Assembly: GCA_003165795.1 (NCBI GenBank)
Contig: PMWW01000192.1
Location: forward strand, 1 to 51,495
Reading direction: 5' to 3'
Length of the DNA: 51,495 nucleotides
DNA from: Acidobacteriaceae bacterium
Lineage (GTDB): Bacteria > Acidobacteriota > Terriglobia > Terriglobales > Acidobacteriaceae
In this document: one piece after another, positions 42,811 through 51,400 of the stretch
Layout of the letters: every line of letters begins with the position of its first letter
Position numbering within the stretch: the first letter of the stretch is position 1
Notes under the pieces: model-generated
The model's input: the letters and a program-made list of their open reading frames with translations, nothing else
Database searches by the model: none
What the model was told of the DNA's origin: nothing
Made by a program: the position numbers and the translations under genes

Positions 42811-45075
42811 ATGACGACTCGCCGTTTTCTATTCGCGTTCTTCCTTATCGTGCTTACCTCGTGCACTAGCAGGATTTCAGCTTTGCCCCAAGCCCAGCCG
42901 ACCCAGCCAGCGGCAACGCAAGGTTCCACCATTCCTACCATCAAGACAGAGACGCGGCTGGTTCTGGTGGACACTGTCGTCACCGACAAGAAGGGCAACT
43001 ACATTCGCGATCTTACCCAGAAGGACTTTCGGGTTTGGGAGGACAACAAGGAACAGACGGTCAAGACTTTCTCCGCCGAAACTGACGCTTCCGCTCCTTC
43101 CGGCGAACAGCGGCGTTACCTGATTCTCTTCTTCGACAACTCCACCATGAATATGAGCGACCAGGCGCAGGCCCGCGCGGCCGCCCTGAAATTCCTCGAC
43201 GGCAATGCGGGCGCGAATCGCTATATCGCAGTCGTGGACTTCGGCGGCACGCTCCATGTCGCGCAGAATTTCACCACTGACACCGACCGGCTGAAGCAGG
43301 CAGTAAGCAACTTGAGCTTCTCCGCCGCGTCGCCCAATCCCGAGGCGACAGCCGTGCAACCGGTGCAAACGTTGCCGGTCGGCATCCCGCAAGTGGGAAA
43401 TATGCAGACCAATTTCGGCGTGCGCACATTGCTTCTGGCATTACGAAACATGGCGAAGGGATTGGCTTCCGTACCGGGACGCAAGACGCTGGTGCTCTTG
43501 TCCGCCGGCTTTCCCTTGAATCCTGCCGATCCCAATCTGCCGGAACAGATGTCGGAACTAACGGCGGCGATCGATAGCTGCAACAAGGCCAACGTAGCCA
43601 TATACCCGATCGACGTTCGCGGGCTGGTGACGCCCGTCGGTGCGGCCCCCGAACTACGGGGCTTTCCCGACTCCGCACGCGGCCGCCTGGTAAGCGCGAC
43701 CCTCAATCTCAGCGGAAACGGCGACGATCCACCGGCCCACTTGGTCTATGTGCAACGCGGCGGCGCTTCTGGTGGCGCCGGCGGCGGACACACGGGGGGC
43801 GGGACCGGAAGCACCGGCACCAGCGGCGGTCATACGGGCAGCAGCAGCGGAACTAGCAGCGGCTCTCGCGCCGGCAGCAGTTCGCCAACGAACACCTCTG
43901 CTCTCAACGCTCCTTACAGTCAGGCGCACACCCTGCTGCCGCCGATGTCAAGTGGAACGGATCCACGGCAAGTTCTTTATGAGTTGGCCCAGGGCACCGG
44001 CGGTTTTGTCATCGTGAATACCAACGATCTGCTAGGAGGATTGCAGAAGATCGCCCAGGAGCAGACGCAATACTATCTTCTGGGATATACCCCGCCTGCC
44101 TCGGATGAAGGCAGCTGTCATACTTTGCGGGTGAAGGTGGACCGTGGTGACACGGCTGTGCGCGCGCGCAGCGGCTATTGCAATGTCCGGCCCACCGATC
44201 TGCTGGCGGGCAAGCCGGAGGAGAAGCAACTGGAAAACCAGGCTACGGGCCCGCAACCGGGGAACATTGCGGCTTCTATGCTGGCGCCGTACTTCTACAC
44301 TTCGGCGAACACCGCGCGGGTGAATCTGGCGATCGAGATTCCGGCCAGCGCTATCAAGTTTGCGAAAGAAAAAGGCAAGATGCATGCCGAGATCAACGTG
44401 CTCGGCCTCGCCTACAAGCCAGATGGAACCGTGGGCGCGCGCTTCAGTGACAACGTCGATTTGACCTTCCCCGGCAAGTCGGAAGTCGAGGAGTTCGCCA
44501 AGAAGCCCTATCACTATGAAAACCAGTTTGAGGTTGCCTCCGGACAGTACAACTTGAAGGTAGCCTTCAGCTCGGGTGGAGAACGCTTCGGTAAGCTGGA
44601 GATGCCGCTGGTGGTCGACCCCTACGATGGGAAACAGTTTGGCATGAGCGCTCTGGCACTCAGCAAAGAGCTACATCCTCTGTCGCAAGTGTCGTCGGGA
44701 CTGGATGCCGCGCTGTTGGAAGACCGCACTCCGCTGGTGGCGCAGGGAATGCAGATTGTCCCCGCCGGCAGCGATCGCTTTAAGAAAAGCGACCTCGCAA
44801 CATTTTATGTTGAGATCTACGACCCGCTGCTGACGACCTCGACGCCTCCCAAGGTTCGCATTCAGATGCGGGTTGTAGACCGCAAAACGGGCGAACAAAA
44901 AGTTGATGTAGGAGGTCCGGCTCCCGGCGTCAGGGCCGGCGATCCGGTGATTGCGTTGGGGGTCAAGTTGCCGATGGATAAGCTCGCCCCAGGTTCGTAT
45001 CGTCTGGAGCTGAAGGCCGCGGACTCAGCCGGAAATTCCACGCCGGCTCGAACCGCCGACTTCGAAGTGGAATAG
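42811..45075 (+). CDS. VWFA-related acidobacterial domain protein 2, lipoprotein with Gly/Ser-rich insert
   Basis: 754 residues, same family as the preceding gene. The signal FLFAFFLIVLTSC carries a lipobox, so Cys18 is probably lipidated. The family entry LVLVDTVVTDKKGNYIRDLT is followed by the VWA domain YLILFFDNSTMNMSDQAQAR, whose metal site DNSTMNMS is nearly complete, unlike gene 1. A Gly/Ser/Thr-rich low-complexity stretch interrupts the domain at about residues 315-365. HTLLPPMSSGTDPRQVLYEL and a long C-terminal beta region follow. The ATG at 42811 is used; an in-frame ATG-like start at 42805 exists. Confidence 0.85.
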   Translation: MTTRRFLFAFFLIVLTSCTSRISALPQAQPTQPAATQGSTIPTIKTETRLVLVDTVVTDKKGNYIRDLTQKDFRVWEDNKEQTVKTFSAETDASAPSGEQRRYLILFFDNSTMNMSDQAQARAAALKFLDGNAGANRYIAVVDFGGTLHVAQNFTTDTDRLKQAVSNLSFSAASPNPEATAVQPVQTLPVGIPQVGNMQTNFGVRTLLLALRNMAKGLASVPGRKTLVLLSAGFPLNPADPNLPEQMSELTAAIDSCNKANVAIYPIDVRGLVTPVGAAPELRGFPDSARGRLVSATLNLSGNGDDPPAHLVYVQRGGASGGAGGGHTGGGTGSTGTSGGHTGSSSGTSSGSRAGSSSPTNTSALNAPYSQAHTLLPPMSSGTDPRQVLYELAQGTGGFVIVNTNDLLGGLQKIAQEQTQYYLLGYTPPASDEGSCHTLRVKVDRGDTAVRARSGYCNVRPTDLLAGKPEEKQLENQATGPQPGNIAASMLAPYFYTSANTARVNLAIEIPASAIKFAKEKGKMHAEINVLGLAYKPDGTVGARFSDNVDLTFPGKSEVEEFAKKPYHYENQFEVASGQYNLKVAFSSGGERFGKLEMPLVVDPYDGKQFGMSALALSKELHPLSQVSSGLDAALLEDRTPLVAQGMQIVPAGSDRFKKSDLATFYVEIYDPLLTTSTPPKVRIQMRVVDRKTGEQKVDVGGPAPGVRAGDPVIALGVKLPMDKLAPGSYRLELKAADSAGNSTPARTADFEVE

Positions 45076-45078
45076 TTA

Positions 45079-45201
45079 GGGAAACTCTGATCAAGTCACG
45101 GCGAGGTCCCCGCAGCGGCTAAAGAGGAATTGATTTTGCGGCGCTCACGGACGGCCTGAAGGCCGTTCCCTTCGGTAGGGCGGATTTAATCAGAGTTTTC
45201 C
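45079..45201. mobile_element. MITE-like element with imperfect terminal inverted repeats
   Basis: The left end GGGAAACTCTGAT (45079-45091) and right end ATCAGAGTTTTCC (45189-45201) match as inverted repeats at 12 of 13 bases, with partial similarity continuing inward. The 123-bp interior has no gene and contains a palindrome GGCCTGAAGGCC. Size and structure fit a non-autonomous transposable element or large REP-like repeat. It begins three bases after the stop of VWFA protein 2. Confidence 0.55.
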
Positions 45202-45202
45202 G

Positions 45203-45219
45203 AGCGGGATTTTCCCGCT
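45203..45219. terminator. Hairpin between convergent genes
   Basis: AGCGGGA-TTT-TCCCGCT, a perfect 7-bp stem with a 3-nt loop, just after the MITE-like element and 24 bp before the stop of the cNMP-binding gene on the other strand. It could act in both directions. A 14-bp direct repeat (GTTCTCTACACCA) follows. Confidence 0.5.
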
Positions 45220-45242
45220 AGAGTTCTCTACACCAAAGTTCT

Positions 45243-45707
45243 CTACACCACCACTGCCTCACGGCCAAGGCTTTTCGCGGAAGCAGCCTGTCTGCGACGC
45301 TCCGCCAGCGCCGACTGGATGAAGGTCACTTCCCGGCCCAGCATTTCCGTGGCTTGGCGGCACAGCTCCGGGCGCTCGCGCATCAGGCTCACGAAATTGT
45401 CCTGTGTCACGTGCAACACGTCCACTTCGGTGACCGTTATCGCGGTCAGGCTGTAAGGATGTCCGGTGAAAGTGGAGGGCAAGCCCAGCAGCGACGCGCT
45501 TCCAAATAGCCGATCCAGGCTGGGCAGGTTCTTCACGCTCATGCACACTTTGCCCTTGAGCACCAGAAAAACTCCGGCATTGTCGCCTTCCTCGCGGAAC
45601 AAGATGCTGGCGGCGGAAAAATGCTCCTTCTTCCCTACCTCGGCAAGGCAGGCTTTTAGGGCATCGGACACTTTCAGGATATGACTCTGGGCACCCACAC
45701 TCATCAT
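45243..45707 (-). CDS. Cyclic-nucleotide-binding-domain protein without DNA-binding domain
   Basis: 154 residues. The Crp/Fnr-type cNMP-binding barrel is visible: FSAASILFREEGDNAGVFLV, LKGKVCMSVKNLPS, then FGSASLLGLPSTFTGHPYSL, followed by a long helix (DNFVSLMRERPELCRQATEM) and a final helical tail. The C-terminal helix-turn-helix of Crp/Fnr regulators is absent, so it cannot bind DNA in that way; it may act on a partner. The ATG at 45707 (MMSVGAQ) is chosen; the frame reaches 45752, but this would run through the palindromes upstream. Confidence 0.75.
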   Translation of the reverse strand: MMSVGAQSHILKVSDALKACLAEVGKKEHFSAASILFREEGDNAGVFLVLKGKVCMSVKNLPSLDRLFGSASLLGLPSTFTGHPYSLTAITVTEVDVLHVTQDNFVSLMRERPELCRQATEMLGREVTFIQSALAERRRQAASAKSLGREAVVV

Positions 45708-45741
45708 GCAACTACTTATGCCAAATTCCGCACCGGGTTGC

Positions 45742-45768
45742 TGTGATTTCAATCACACCTAGGTGTGA
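45742..45768. promoter_or_regulatory. CRP-type site overlapping a second perfect palindrome
   Basis: TGTGATTTCAATCACA (45742-45757) fits the CRP consensus TGTGA-N6-TCACA exactly and shares its last five bases with TCACACCTAGGTGTGA (45753-45768), a perfect 16-bp palindrome. They lie 35-61 bp upstream of the cNMP-binding gene start at 45707. Two regulators, or two dimers of one, could compete here. Confidence 0.6.
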
Positions 45769-45871
45769 GGAGGACAGGGCGCGGTATAGGCCCGAATATC
45801 CGTTCGCATCTGAGAACAGCGCTGCTACCCACTACATTCCAATATCGAGCTACACTCTCATTTGTATCTTG

Positions 45872-46480
45872 CTATCTTCCGCAAACCATAATCAGGTGGG
45901 TGTAAGGGATACGCAACACGTCTTCCCGAAGGTGGCAATATACATTTCTGAAGGACGAGCGAGCTAGGGCTTCGTAGCCGGGCTGAGTACGAACGAACTG
46001 ACCGCGGTCGCGCGACAGCAGGTAACGTTTGGCGGCGGACTGCCGAGACACATAGCATCCATCGTTGGTAATCATACGTCCGCCTGGCTTCAGAGCTGTG
46101 TACCCGACCCGAAAGAGATCCCTCGCCTCCGCATCTTCGAGGTGATGTACCAGCCCGAGTGCAAGAACGATGTCGAATGCACCCAACGGCTGGACGGTAA
46201 GATGCTTGACCTGCTCACAGACAAACTTGCCGCGAACCCCGTATCGCGCATGAGCGGAGGCGATATACGATTCATTGGCGTCGAATCCCACGTATTGACA
46301 GTCTGGCAAGAAGGGAAGCATGTTGCCCGGACCACACCCGATGTCGAGAATCCGGTCATTCTGTTGGGGGCAAATATACTCGTCGACCAGCACACGGCTG
46401 CGATAATTCGCACCGATTAGCTTGTGGTACGACTCATAAAAAAATGGTCGATTCAGAATACGGCGAACGAGTTCAATCAT
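45872..46480 (-). CDS. Class I SAM-dependent methyltransferase
   Basis: 202 residues with motif I DRILDIGCGPGNMLPFLPD, the acidic motif II QYVGFDANESYIA, motif III/IV AFDIVLALGLVHHLEDAEAR and GYTALKPGGRMITNDGC. The substrate is unknown. It is the last gene of a run of five overlapping minus-strand genes; its start overlaps the next methyltransferase by 8 nt. In this context it most likely methylates a sugar or polyprenyl-linked glycan intermediate. Confidence 0.85.
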   Translation of the reverse strand: MIELVRRILNRPFFYESYHKLIGANYRSRVLVDEYICPQQNDRILDIGCGPGNMLPFLPDCQYVGFDANESYIASAHARYGVRGKFVCEQVKHLTVQPLGAFDIVLALGLVHHLEDAEARDLFRVGYTALKPGGRMITNDGCYVSRQSAAKRYLLSRDRGQFVRTQPGYEALARSSFRNVYCHLREDVLRIPYTHLIMVCGR

Positions 46481-47183
46481 TATGAGTTATTGCCTTAATA
46501 CCAAAAAGTGCATACTGTCCCCCAAACGGGATTTTCCCCAACCATGATTCGATCTTCCTTCCGATTCGCCGATAGGCGAACTGCGGAACATATAGGAAGT
46601 AACGCAATTGATCAATGTGAAAGCCAGCCATTCGCATCCAGCGGCAGGTTTCAGAAGCGCTGAGCAACACGGCATTGGCATCTACCGGCGTACGGCCCAC
46701 GATAAGCCGGGTTGCCGGATTGAGGGGATTGTGTTCGATGATGCCGAAGACCCCTCCTGGTTTCAATACACGATAAGCTTCACGGGTAAGGCCCAAGCGG
46801 TGAGCGGGAGGGACGTGATGATAGACGCATACTGCGGTTACAAAGTTGAAACGCGCGTCGTCGAAGGGGACACCTCCGAGACCAGACTGCACTTGGAGAT
46901 CGAATCCTTGGGTAGATCTGATCATGGCTGGGGAGGGATCGCATCCGGCACAGGAGGCGAAATCGTGGCTCAACAACGATAAGAGTTCACCCTTTCCGCA
47001 CCCAATATCGAGAAAATCGTGTCCAGTCGGGTCGATCCTCTTATTGCGGAAGTAATCCCGAATCAGATCGCGCTTGCGGGTGTGGAAGAACCCCGGTTCC
47101 TTACCAGCAAAAAAATCTCGCACCGGGTCCTTCAGCAGGTCCAAGTAAGAGGCGGAGTAACGATCAAACTCGGGTTGGTTCAC
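46473..47183 (-). CDS. Class I SAM-dependent methyltransferase
   Basis: 236 residues with motif I DFLDIGCGKGELLSLLS, motif II FASCAGCDPSPAMIRS, then FNFVTAVCVYHHVPPAHRLG and EAYRVLKPGGVFGIIEHNPL. The C-terminus (IDQLRYFLYVPQFAYRRIGR) is typical of methyltransferases found in glycan clusters. It overlaps the following methyltransferase by 8 nt and the preceding glycosyltransferase by 4 nt, so the genes are translationally coupled. Substrate unknown. Confidence 0.87.
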   Translation of the reverse strand: MNQPEFDRYSASYLDLLKDPVRDFFAGKEPGFFHTRKRDLIRDYFRNKRIDPTGHDFLDIGCGKGELLSLLSHDFASCAGCDPSPAMIRSTQGFDLQVQSGLGGVPFDDARFNFVTAVCVYHHVPPAHRLGLTREAYRVLKPGGVFGIIEHNPLNPATRLIVGRTPVDANAVLLSASETCRWMRMAGFHIDQLRYFLYVPQFAYRRIGRKIESWLGKIPFGGQYALFGIKAITHND

Positions 47184-48208
47184 CTGTAAGTTCTCCAGGT
47201 TACGGGTTCGTCATGGTGCTGGAAGGTTGCGGCCCCGACATTGAACGCCCGGGAGACAAGATACAAGGGCCGGTCCTTGATCTGCTCATAGATCTTCCCC
47301 ACGTACTCGCCTACTACGCCTACACTGATCAAAATAGCTCCTCCCACAAGGCTAACCAGTACCGTTAGGGACGACCAACCGGGCACCGCGTACCAATGAA
47401 AGAGGTGCGCCAGCGTGGCCCGCAGTCCTTCGGCAAAGCCCAGGAGGCTGACCACAATGCCCATGACGATGCTGGCTTTCAGAGGCAGGGTGGAGAATGA
47501 GGTCGCGGCAGTCCACGCGAACCTTAGCATCTTGGGCAGCGAATATTTAGTGGCGCCGGCAACGCGGCAGGCCCGCCGGTAGGGCACGCTGATCTGCGGA
47601 TAGCCGGCCCACGCAACCATGCCGCGCAGGAAGCGGTGGACCTCGCGCATTTGTTGCAGGCCATTCAAGCACTGCCGCGAGATCAGGCGGAAGTCGCCGG
47701 CATCCAGCGGCAAGTCTTGGTGGACCATGCGGCGCATAAGGCGATAGAACAGCCAGGCGGTACAGCGCTTGAAGCAGGTCTCCCCGTCGCGGCACTGCCG
47801 CTGCCCGTAAACCACGTCGTAGCCTTCACAGTAATGCACCATCATCTCCGCAATGACGTACAGGGGATCTTGCAGGTCAGCATCCAAAATGACCGCGGCG
47901 TCGCCGGTGGCGAAGTCCAGTCCGGCGGTGGTGGCCAACTGGTGCCCGAAGTTACGGGAGAGATCGATGACCTTAACGCGCCGGTCCTGGTCCGCCCAGT
48001 CGGCAACTTGCGGCAATGTGGTATCCGTGCTGCCGTCATTGACGAGGATGATCTCCGCGTCGCAGCCCAGGGTGCGCATGAAGTCTTCCAGCGCGCGGCG
48101 CAGGAAGCCGACAACCGCTTCTTCGTTGTACATAGGGATTACCAGCGAAAGCAGCGATGGGTAAGATCGCGGCTGCAATAAGTAGCGTCTAGGGCCAGGC
48201 TTATGCAT
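47180..48208 (-). CDS. GT2 glycosyltransferase, polyprenyl-phosphate type, with C-terminal membrane helices
   Basis: About 342 residues from the ATG at 48208 (MHKPGPRRYLLQPRSY). The GT-A domain shows SLVIPMYNEEAVVGFLRRAL, EIILVNDGSTDTTLPQVADW and the metal site LDADLQDP, then RVAGATKYSLPKMLRFAWTA, the motif before two membrane helices (ASIVMGIVVSLLGFAEGL, LTVLVSLVGGAILISVGVVG) of GtrB/ArnC-like enzymes. It should charge polyprenyl phosphate with a sugar. The ATG at 48208 is chosen because GGTGGAAAG lies just upstream and it overlaps the stop of the preceding gene. Confidence 0.9.
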   Translation of the reverse strand: MHKPGPRRYLLQPRSYPSLLSLVIPMYNEEAVVGFLRRALEDFMRTLGCDAEIILVNDGSTDTTLPQVADWADQDRRVKVIDLSRNFGHQLATTAGLDFATGDAAVILDADLQDPLYVIAEMMVHYCEGYDVVYGQRQCRDGETCFKRCTAWLFYRLMRRMVHQDLPLDAGDFRLISRQCLNGLQQMREVHRFLRGMVAWAGYPQISVPYRRACRVAGATKYSLPKMLRFAWTAATSFSTLPLKASIVMGIVVSLLGFAEGLRATLAHLFHWYAVPGWSSLTVLVSLVGGAILISVGVVGEYVGKIYEQIKDRPLYLVSRAFNVGAATFQHHDEPVTWRTYR

Positions 48209-50192
48209 CTTTCCACCTGATTTCGAAGAATCCCACTGCCGCCGACTGGGGGAACCGGCGGCGGAGCCCGGCAAGCAGCTCGGGGGCGGGTGGCCCCGAA
48301 TCGTTACCGCTGCGGTGACTGATGATCACCACTCGCACGCCCGCCTCATCCACGCCATCAAGAATGCGGTTGGGCTCTCGGTCCGGACCGGCGAGAAACT
48401 CCCACAAAATGGGAGTTGGGTTGCGGCTGGCGGCGAGAAAGTAGAACTCCGCCGAATCGGGTACGGCGTAGATGGGCATGTTTCCCTTATGCTTCGCTAC
48501 TTCGGCCACCGCCCGCTGGTACAAGTCAACCAAACCAGCCTCGCCGTGCAGGCCGGCCGCCCGCGGCAAGGTAAACGCCTTCTGGGCAACGGGCGTCAGC
48601 GACAAACCTCTTGCGTAGATCTGGCTGGGCATGATCAGCAAGACGATGAATGCCAGGTAGAAAACCGGCACCGGTAACAGGGGAAGCAGCGAGCAACCGT
48701 GGCTTTGCACTCTCGCCAGCGCGATGAAGGCAAGAACCACCAGGGGAGAGACATAGCAGAAGTAAAACGGCGTGGAAAATGGAAACTGAATGAGGCTGCA
48801 CAGGGCCGCTACGGCCACCAGCAGCACCAGTTGCGACTGCGCTTGATCGGCGGCACGGCGGCGGGTGAGAAGCGCTGTCACGGCGGCCACGGTCAGGACG
48901 GGAATAGCGGTAGCTACCGACACCCAAGTCCAGCGTGCATATCCAGGACTGCGCAGGCACAAGGCCAGCGCCGCGGCGGAGAGCAGCGCAAGAGCGGCCA
49001 AGCCCAGCCGGCGCATGGCTGGCGTGCGCAGCCGGCAATTGACCCCCAGCACAATGAACAGCGGGATGCAGCAAACTCCGCCGAGAGCGCCGATAGGCGG
49101 ATAGAAGGCGTGTTGCAAGCGTGCCGCCGGCAACACGAAGACGCCGGTATACCACCTGCCCGAAGTCCCAGTGTGCAGATAGGGGGCGAGATAAAGAAGG
49201 ATTGGAAGAGCAGCGCCAATCATGAGAGGAAACAGGCGCCCGGCAAATTGCCGCAGGCGAATCACCATGGCAAAGCGCGGCACGCTCCACTCGCGAACTA
49301 TCAAGAATAAAGTGAGGGCAAAGCCGGGGAGCGCGAAGTGGTAGATTTCGCTGATATCGAGCTGAGAGTGAAGAAGCCTTAGCAGGGCAGCATCGAAGGT
49401 CAACAGCGCCAACGTGAGGAGAGCCGAAAATGCGGGGCCACTGATATTCCGGTCTGGATACCTTACCGACTGCTGAAAGTCTTGCTCGTCATAGATAAGA
49501 AACACAACCAGTGCTGCCAGGAAATAAAGGCCCGAAATTTTCATCAAAAACGATAGTCCGGCGAACAGTCCGGCAAGAAATATCCAACCGGAGCGGCGGC
49601 TCTGGATGTAACTGAAGAGCGCAGCCGTCCCGAAGGTAGCGAAGTAAAGGTTGTACCAGGAAGGCAGCGGACTAGGATAGAGAGGGACGCTCCACACTAC
49701 CGCTAACAGAGTAAACAGGGTAGCGGGTAAGGGAGAAGTAAGCTTTCCGACTATGTGCCAGAAGCAAGCAACCCACACCGAAAAAAACAACAACAGCATA
49801 ATTCGAGGGGAGATGAGGCGAATGCCGAACAGCCAAAGCGAAAAGGCGTTCAGGTAGCTCAAGCCGCCGGTGTAGGCGTCGTGAAACTGGACGTGCGGAC
49901 GGTCGCCATGCAGCACTCGCTCGGCCACGTGCGCCTGCACGGGATCGTCGGCAGGAATGAATCCCTCCCGTAAACGCGCCGCCAGAACCAGGGTACTGAA
50001 CACCACCACGCCGATCAGCAGCCACCGTGGACCCCCGAGGCTCACCCTAGCCATCTCGCGTGGACGGGAAATACTCGGTGGCGCCAGCGCTTCGGAGAAC
50101 GCGGAGAAAAATGTGATGGGCCATGCCGCACTGCCGCGGGTGATCCTAGAGCCCGCTGCGCTGGTATGCTGGTCGCTTTGCAGGCTGCTCAT
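48201..50192 (-). CDS. Polytopic glycosyltransferase-like membrane protein
   Basis: About 663 residues with at least ten hydrophobic helices (LLIGVVVFSTLVLAARLREG, LLLFFSVWVACFWHIVG, ATLFTLLAVVWSVPLY, WIFLAGLFAGLSFLMKISGL and others) and a soluble C-terminal domain (LHGEAGLVDLYQRAVAEVAK, PIYAVPDSAEFYFLAASRNP). The first loop after helix 1 holds ADDPVQAHVAERVLHGDRPH, an acidic-pair region like that of GT-C enzymes that use polyprenyl-phosphate sugars. The ATG at 50192 overlaps the preceding stop (ATGA); the frame extends to 50258. It probably adds sugars to a surface glycan at the outer face of the inner membrane. Confidence 0.75.
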   Translation of the reverse strand: MSSLQSDQHTSAAGSRITRGSAAWPITFFSAFSEALAPPSISRPREMARVSLGGPRWLLIGVVVFSTLVLAARLREGFIPADDPVQAHVAERVLHGDRPHVQFHDAYTGGLSYLNAFSLWLFGIRLISPRIMLLLFFSVWVACFWHIVGKLTSPLPATLFTLLAVVWSVPLYPSPLPSWYNLYFATFGTAALFSYIQSRRSGWIFLAGLFAGLSFLMKISGLYFLAALVVFLIYDEQDFQQSVRYPDRNISGPAFSALLTLALLTFDAALLRLLHSQLDISEIYHFALPGFALTLFLIVREWSVPRFAMVIRLRQFAGRLFPLMIGAALPILLYLAPYLHTGTSGRWYTGVFVLPAARLQHAFYPPIGALGGVCCIPLFIVLGVNCRLRTPAMRRLGLAALALLSAAALALCLRSPGYARWTWVSVATAIPVLTVAAVTALLTRRRAADQAQSQLVLLVAVAALCSLIQFPFSTPFYFCYVSPLVVLAFIALARVQSHGCSLLPLLPVPVFYLAFIVLLIMPSQIYARGLSLTPVAQKAFTLPRAAGLHGEAGLVDLYQRAVAEVAKHKGNMPIYAVPDSAEFYFLAASRNPTPILWEFLAGPDREPNRILDGVDEAGVRVVIISHRSGNDSGPPAPELLAGLRRRFPQSAAVGFFEIRWKDA

Positions 50193-51400
50193 GCTGCTGC
50201 CGCTTCCAGCGCCGGCGCTTGCCTCTTTCGCGCGTCGCTCATTGCATACCACAGCCATCCGACAAGTAGTGCCAGCGCCGCAACCTTGAATTCACCGATC
50301 GCAACGACATATATAGGAGTACAGAAAAGCGCAACCACCGGAACCAGCACCGTCCAACTGGCGCCGGTCGTCCACCGTCGGTCTTGCAGGACAACCAGAA
50401 TGGGCAGCAGCAGTAGCGTGAAGTCGTGCAGGTTCAGGTGAAAGCTGGCCAGTACCGCGAAACAGACGAGCGACGCCAGGGCCCGTGCGGGAGCCGGGCT
50501 GCTGCTGGTTGATGCGGCAACCAGCAGCAGCCCGGCTGACAGGATGAGAACAAGGATTGTCCGTACCGCGGGAGTTGCCATCGGGACAAGGGCGATCATC
50601 CCGCGCAGGTTGGGCATCATGACGGGGTGGACCGCCATGTGTTGACTCGCCTGGCCCTGGATCACCAGTTCAACCAGTTGCACCATCCCGGAGGATCCAA
50701 CCATGGCCAAACTGACAGCCGAGACAGCCACACCGGAACAGAGGAGTCCTGCGAGGAATCGCCATCGCCGCCACAGGAAGTAAACTGCTGCGATGGGCAA
50801 TACCAATTCGAATTTGAAGAAGCCCAAGCCGAGCACCAGCCCGGCCATGAAATCACTGCCCTGGTCGAAAAACCAGACGCAAGCGGCGAATAGCGCCAGC
50901 AACAATACCGAATCCTGCCCCATCCATAGGCAGTAGGGGACGGGAAAGAAGGCGATTGCGATTATGAAGACCGCGGTGACTTTAATGCGTGGGCAAAGTG
51001 TTCTTGCCAGTAACCAGGAGGCAACGGCGAGCAACCCTAAGCTGGCGACACGCCAAATCCAAAAAGCAGCGTGAAAGCTGAAACCGGCCAAAGGCAGCCA
51101 GACAATCAGCTCGTACGGAGGATGGTTGAAGGGGATGTCATCGCGTCCCACTAACGCCTGCTCAACTTGCCTTTGCGCGGCGAGATCATAGAGGTGGCTG
51201 GGATTCTGGCGATAGATATGGGCGCCAGTGTAGAAGGCGCAGAAATCACCCGGAAACTGTGGATGGGTTCCCAGATAGGCAAGCAGGAGAAGGCAATTCA
51301 GCGCGGCCAAGGCAATCCAACCGGCGCTCGCACTGGTTCTCAAGATCGGCCCTCTCTCTATTGTTATCGGCTGTTTGCTTTCGATACATGCGGCACCCAT
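50189..51400 (-). CDS. GT87/DUF2029-type membrane glycosyltransferase
   Basis: About 403 residues with roughly ten membrane helices. The first periplasmic loop GDFCAFYTGAHIYRQNPSHL and YDLAAQRQVEQALVG, then FNHPPYELIVWLPLAGFSFH, match the DUF2029/GT87 mannosyltransferase signature (D-x-x-x-y-x-A ... hPP). FFPVPYCLWMGQDSVLLLAL follows in the middle. It should use a polyprenyl-phosphate sugar donor. The ATG at 51400 is preferred; the frame reaches 51445. It is the first visible gene of the operon and the true operon start may lie beyond the right edge. Confidence 0.82.
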   Translation of the reverse strand: MGAACIESKQPITIERGPILRTSASAGWIALAALNCLLLLAYLGTHPQFPGDFCAFYTGAHIYRQNPSHLYDLAAQRQVEQALVGRDDIPFNHPPYELIVWLPLAGFSFHAAFWIWRVASLGLLAVASWLLARTLCPRIKVTAVFIIAIAFFPVPYCLWMGQDSVLLLALFAACVWFFDQGSDFMAGLVLGLGFFKFELVLPIAAVYFLWRRWRFLAGLLCSGVAVSAVSLAMVGSSGMVQLVELVIQGQASQHMAVHPVMMPNLRGMIALVPMATPAVRTILVLILSAGLLLVAASTSSSPAPARALASLVCFAVLASFHLNLHDFTLLLLPILVVLQDRRWTTGASWTVLVPVVALFCTPIYVVAIGEFKVAALALLVGWLWYAMSDARKRQAPALEAAAA

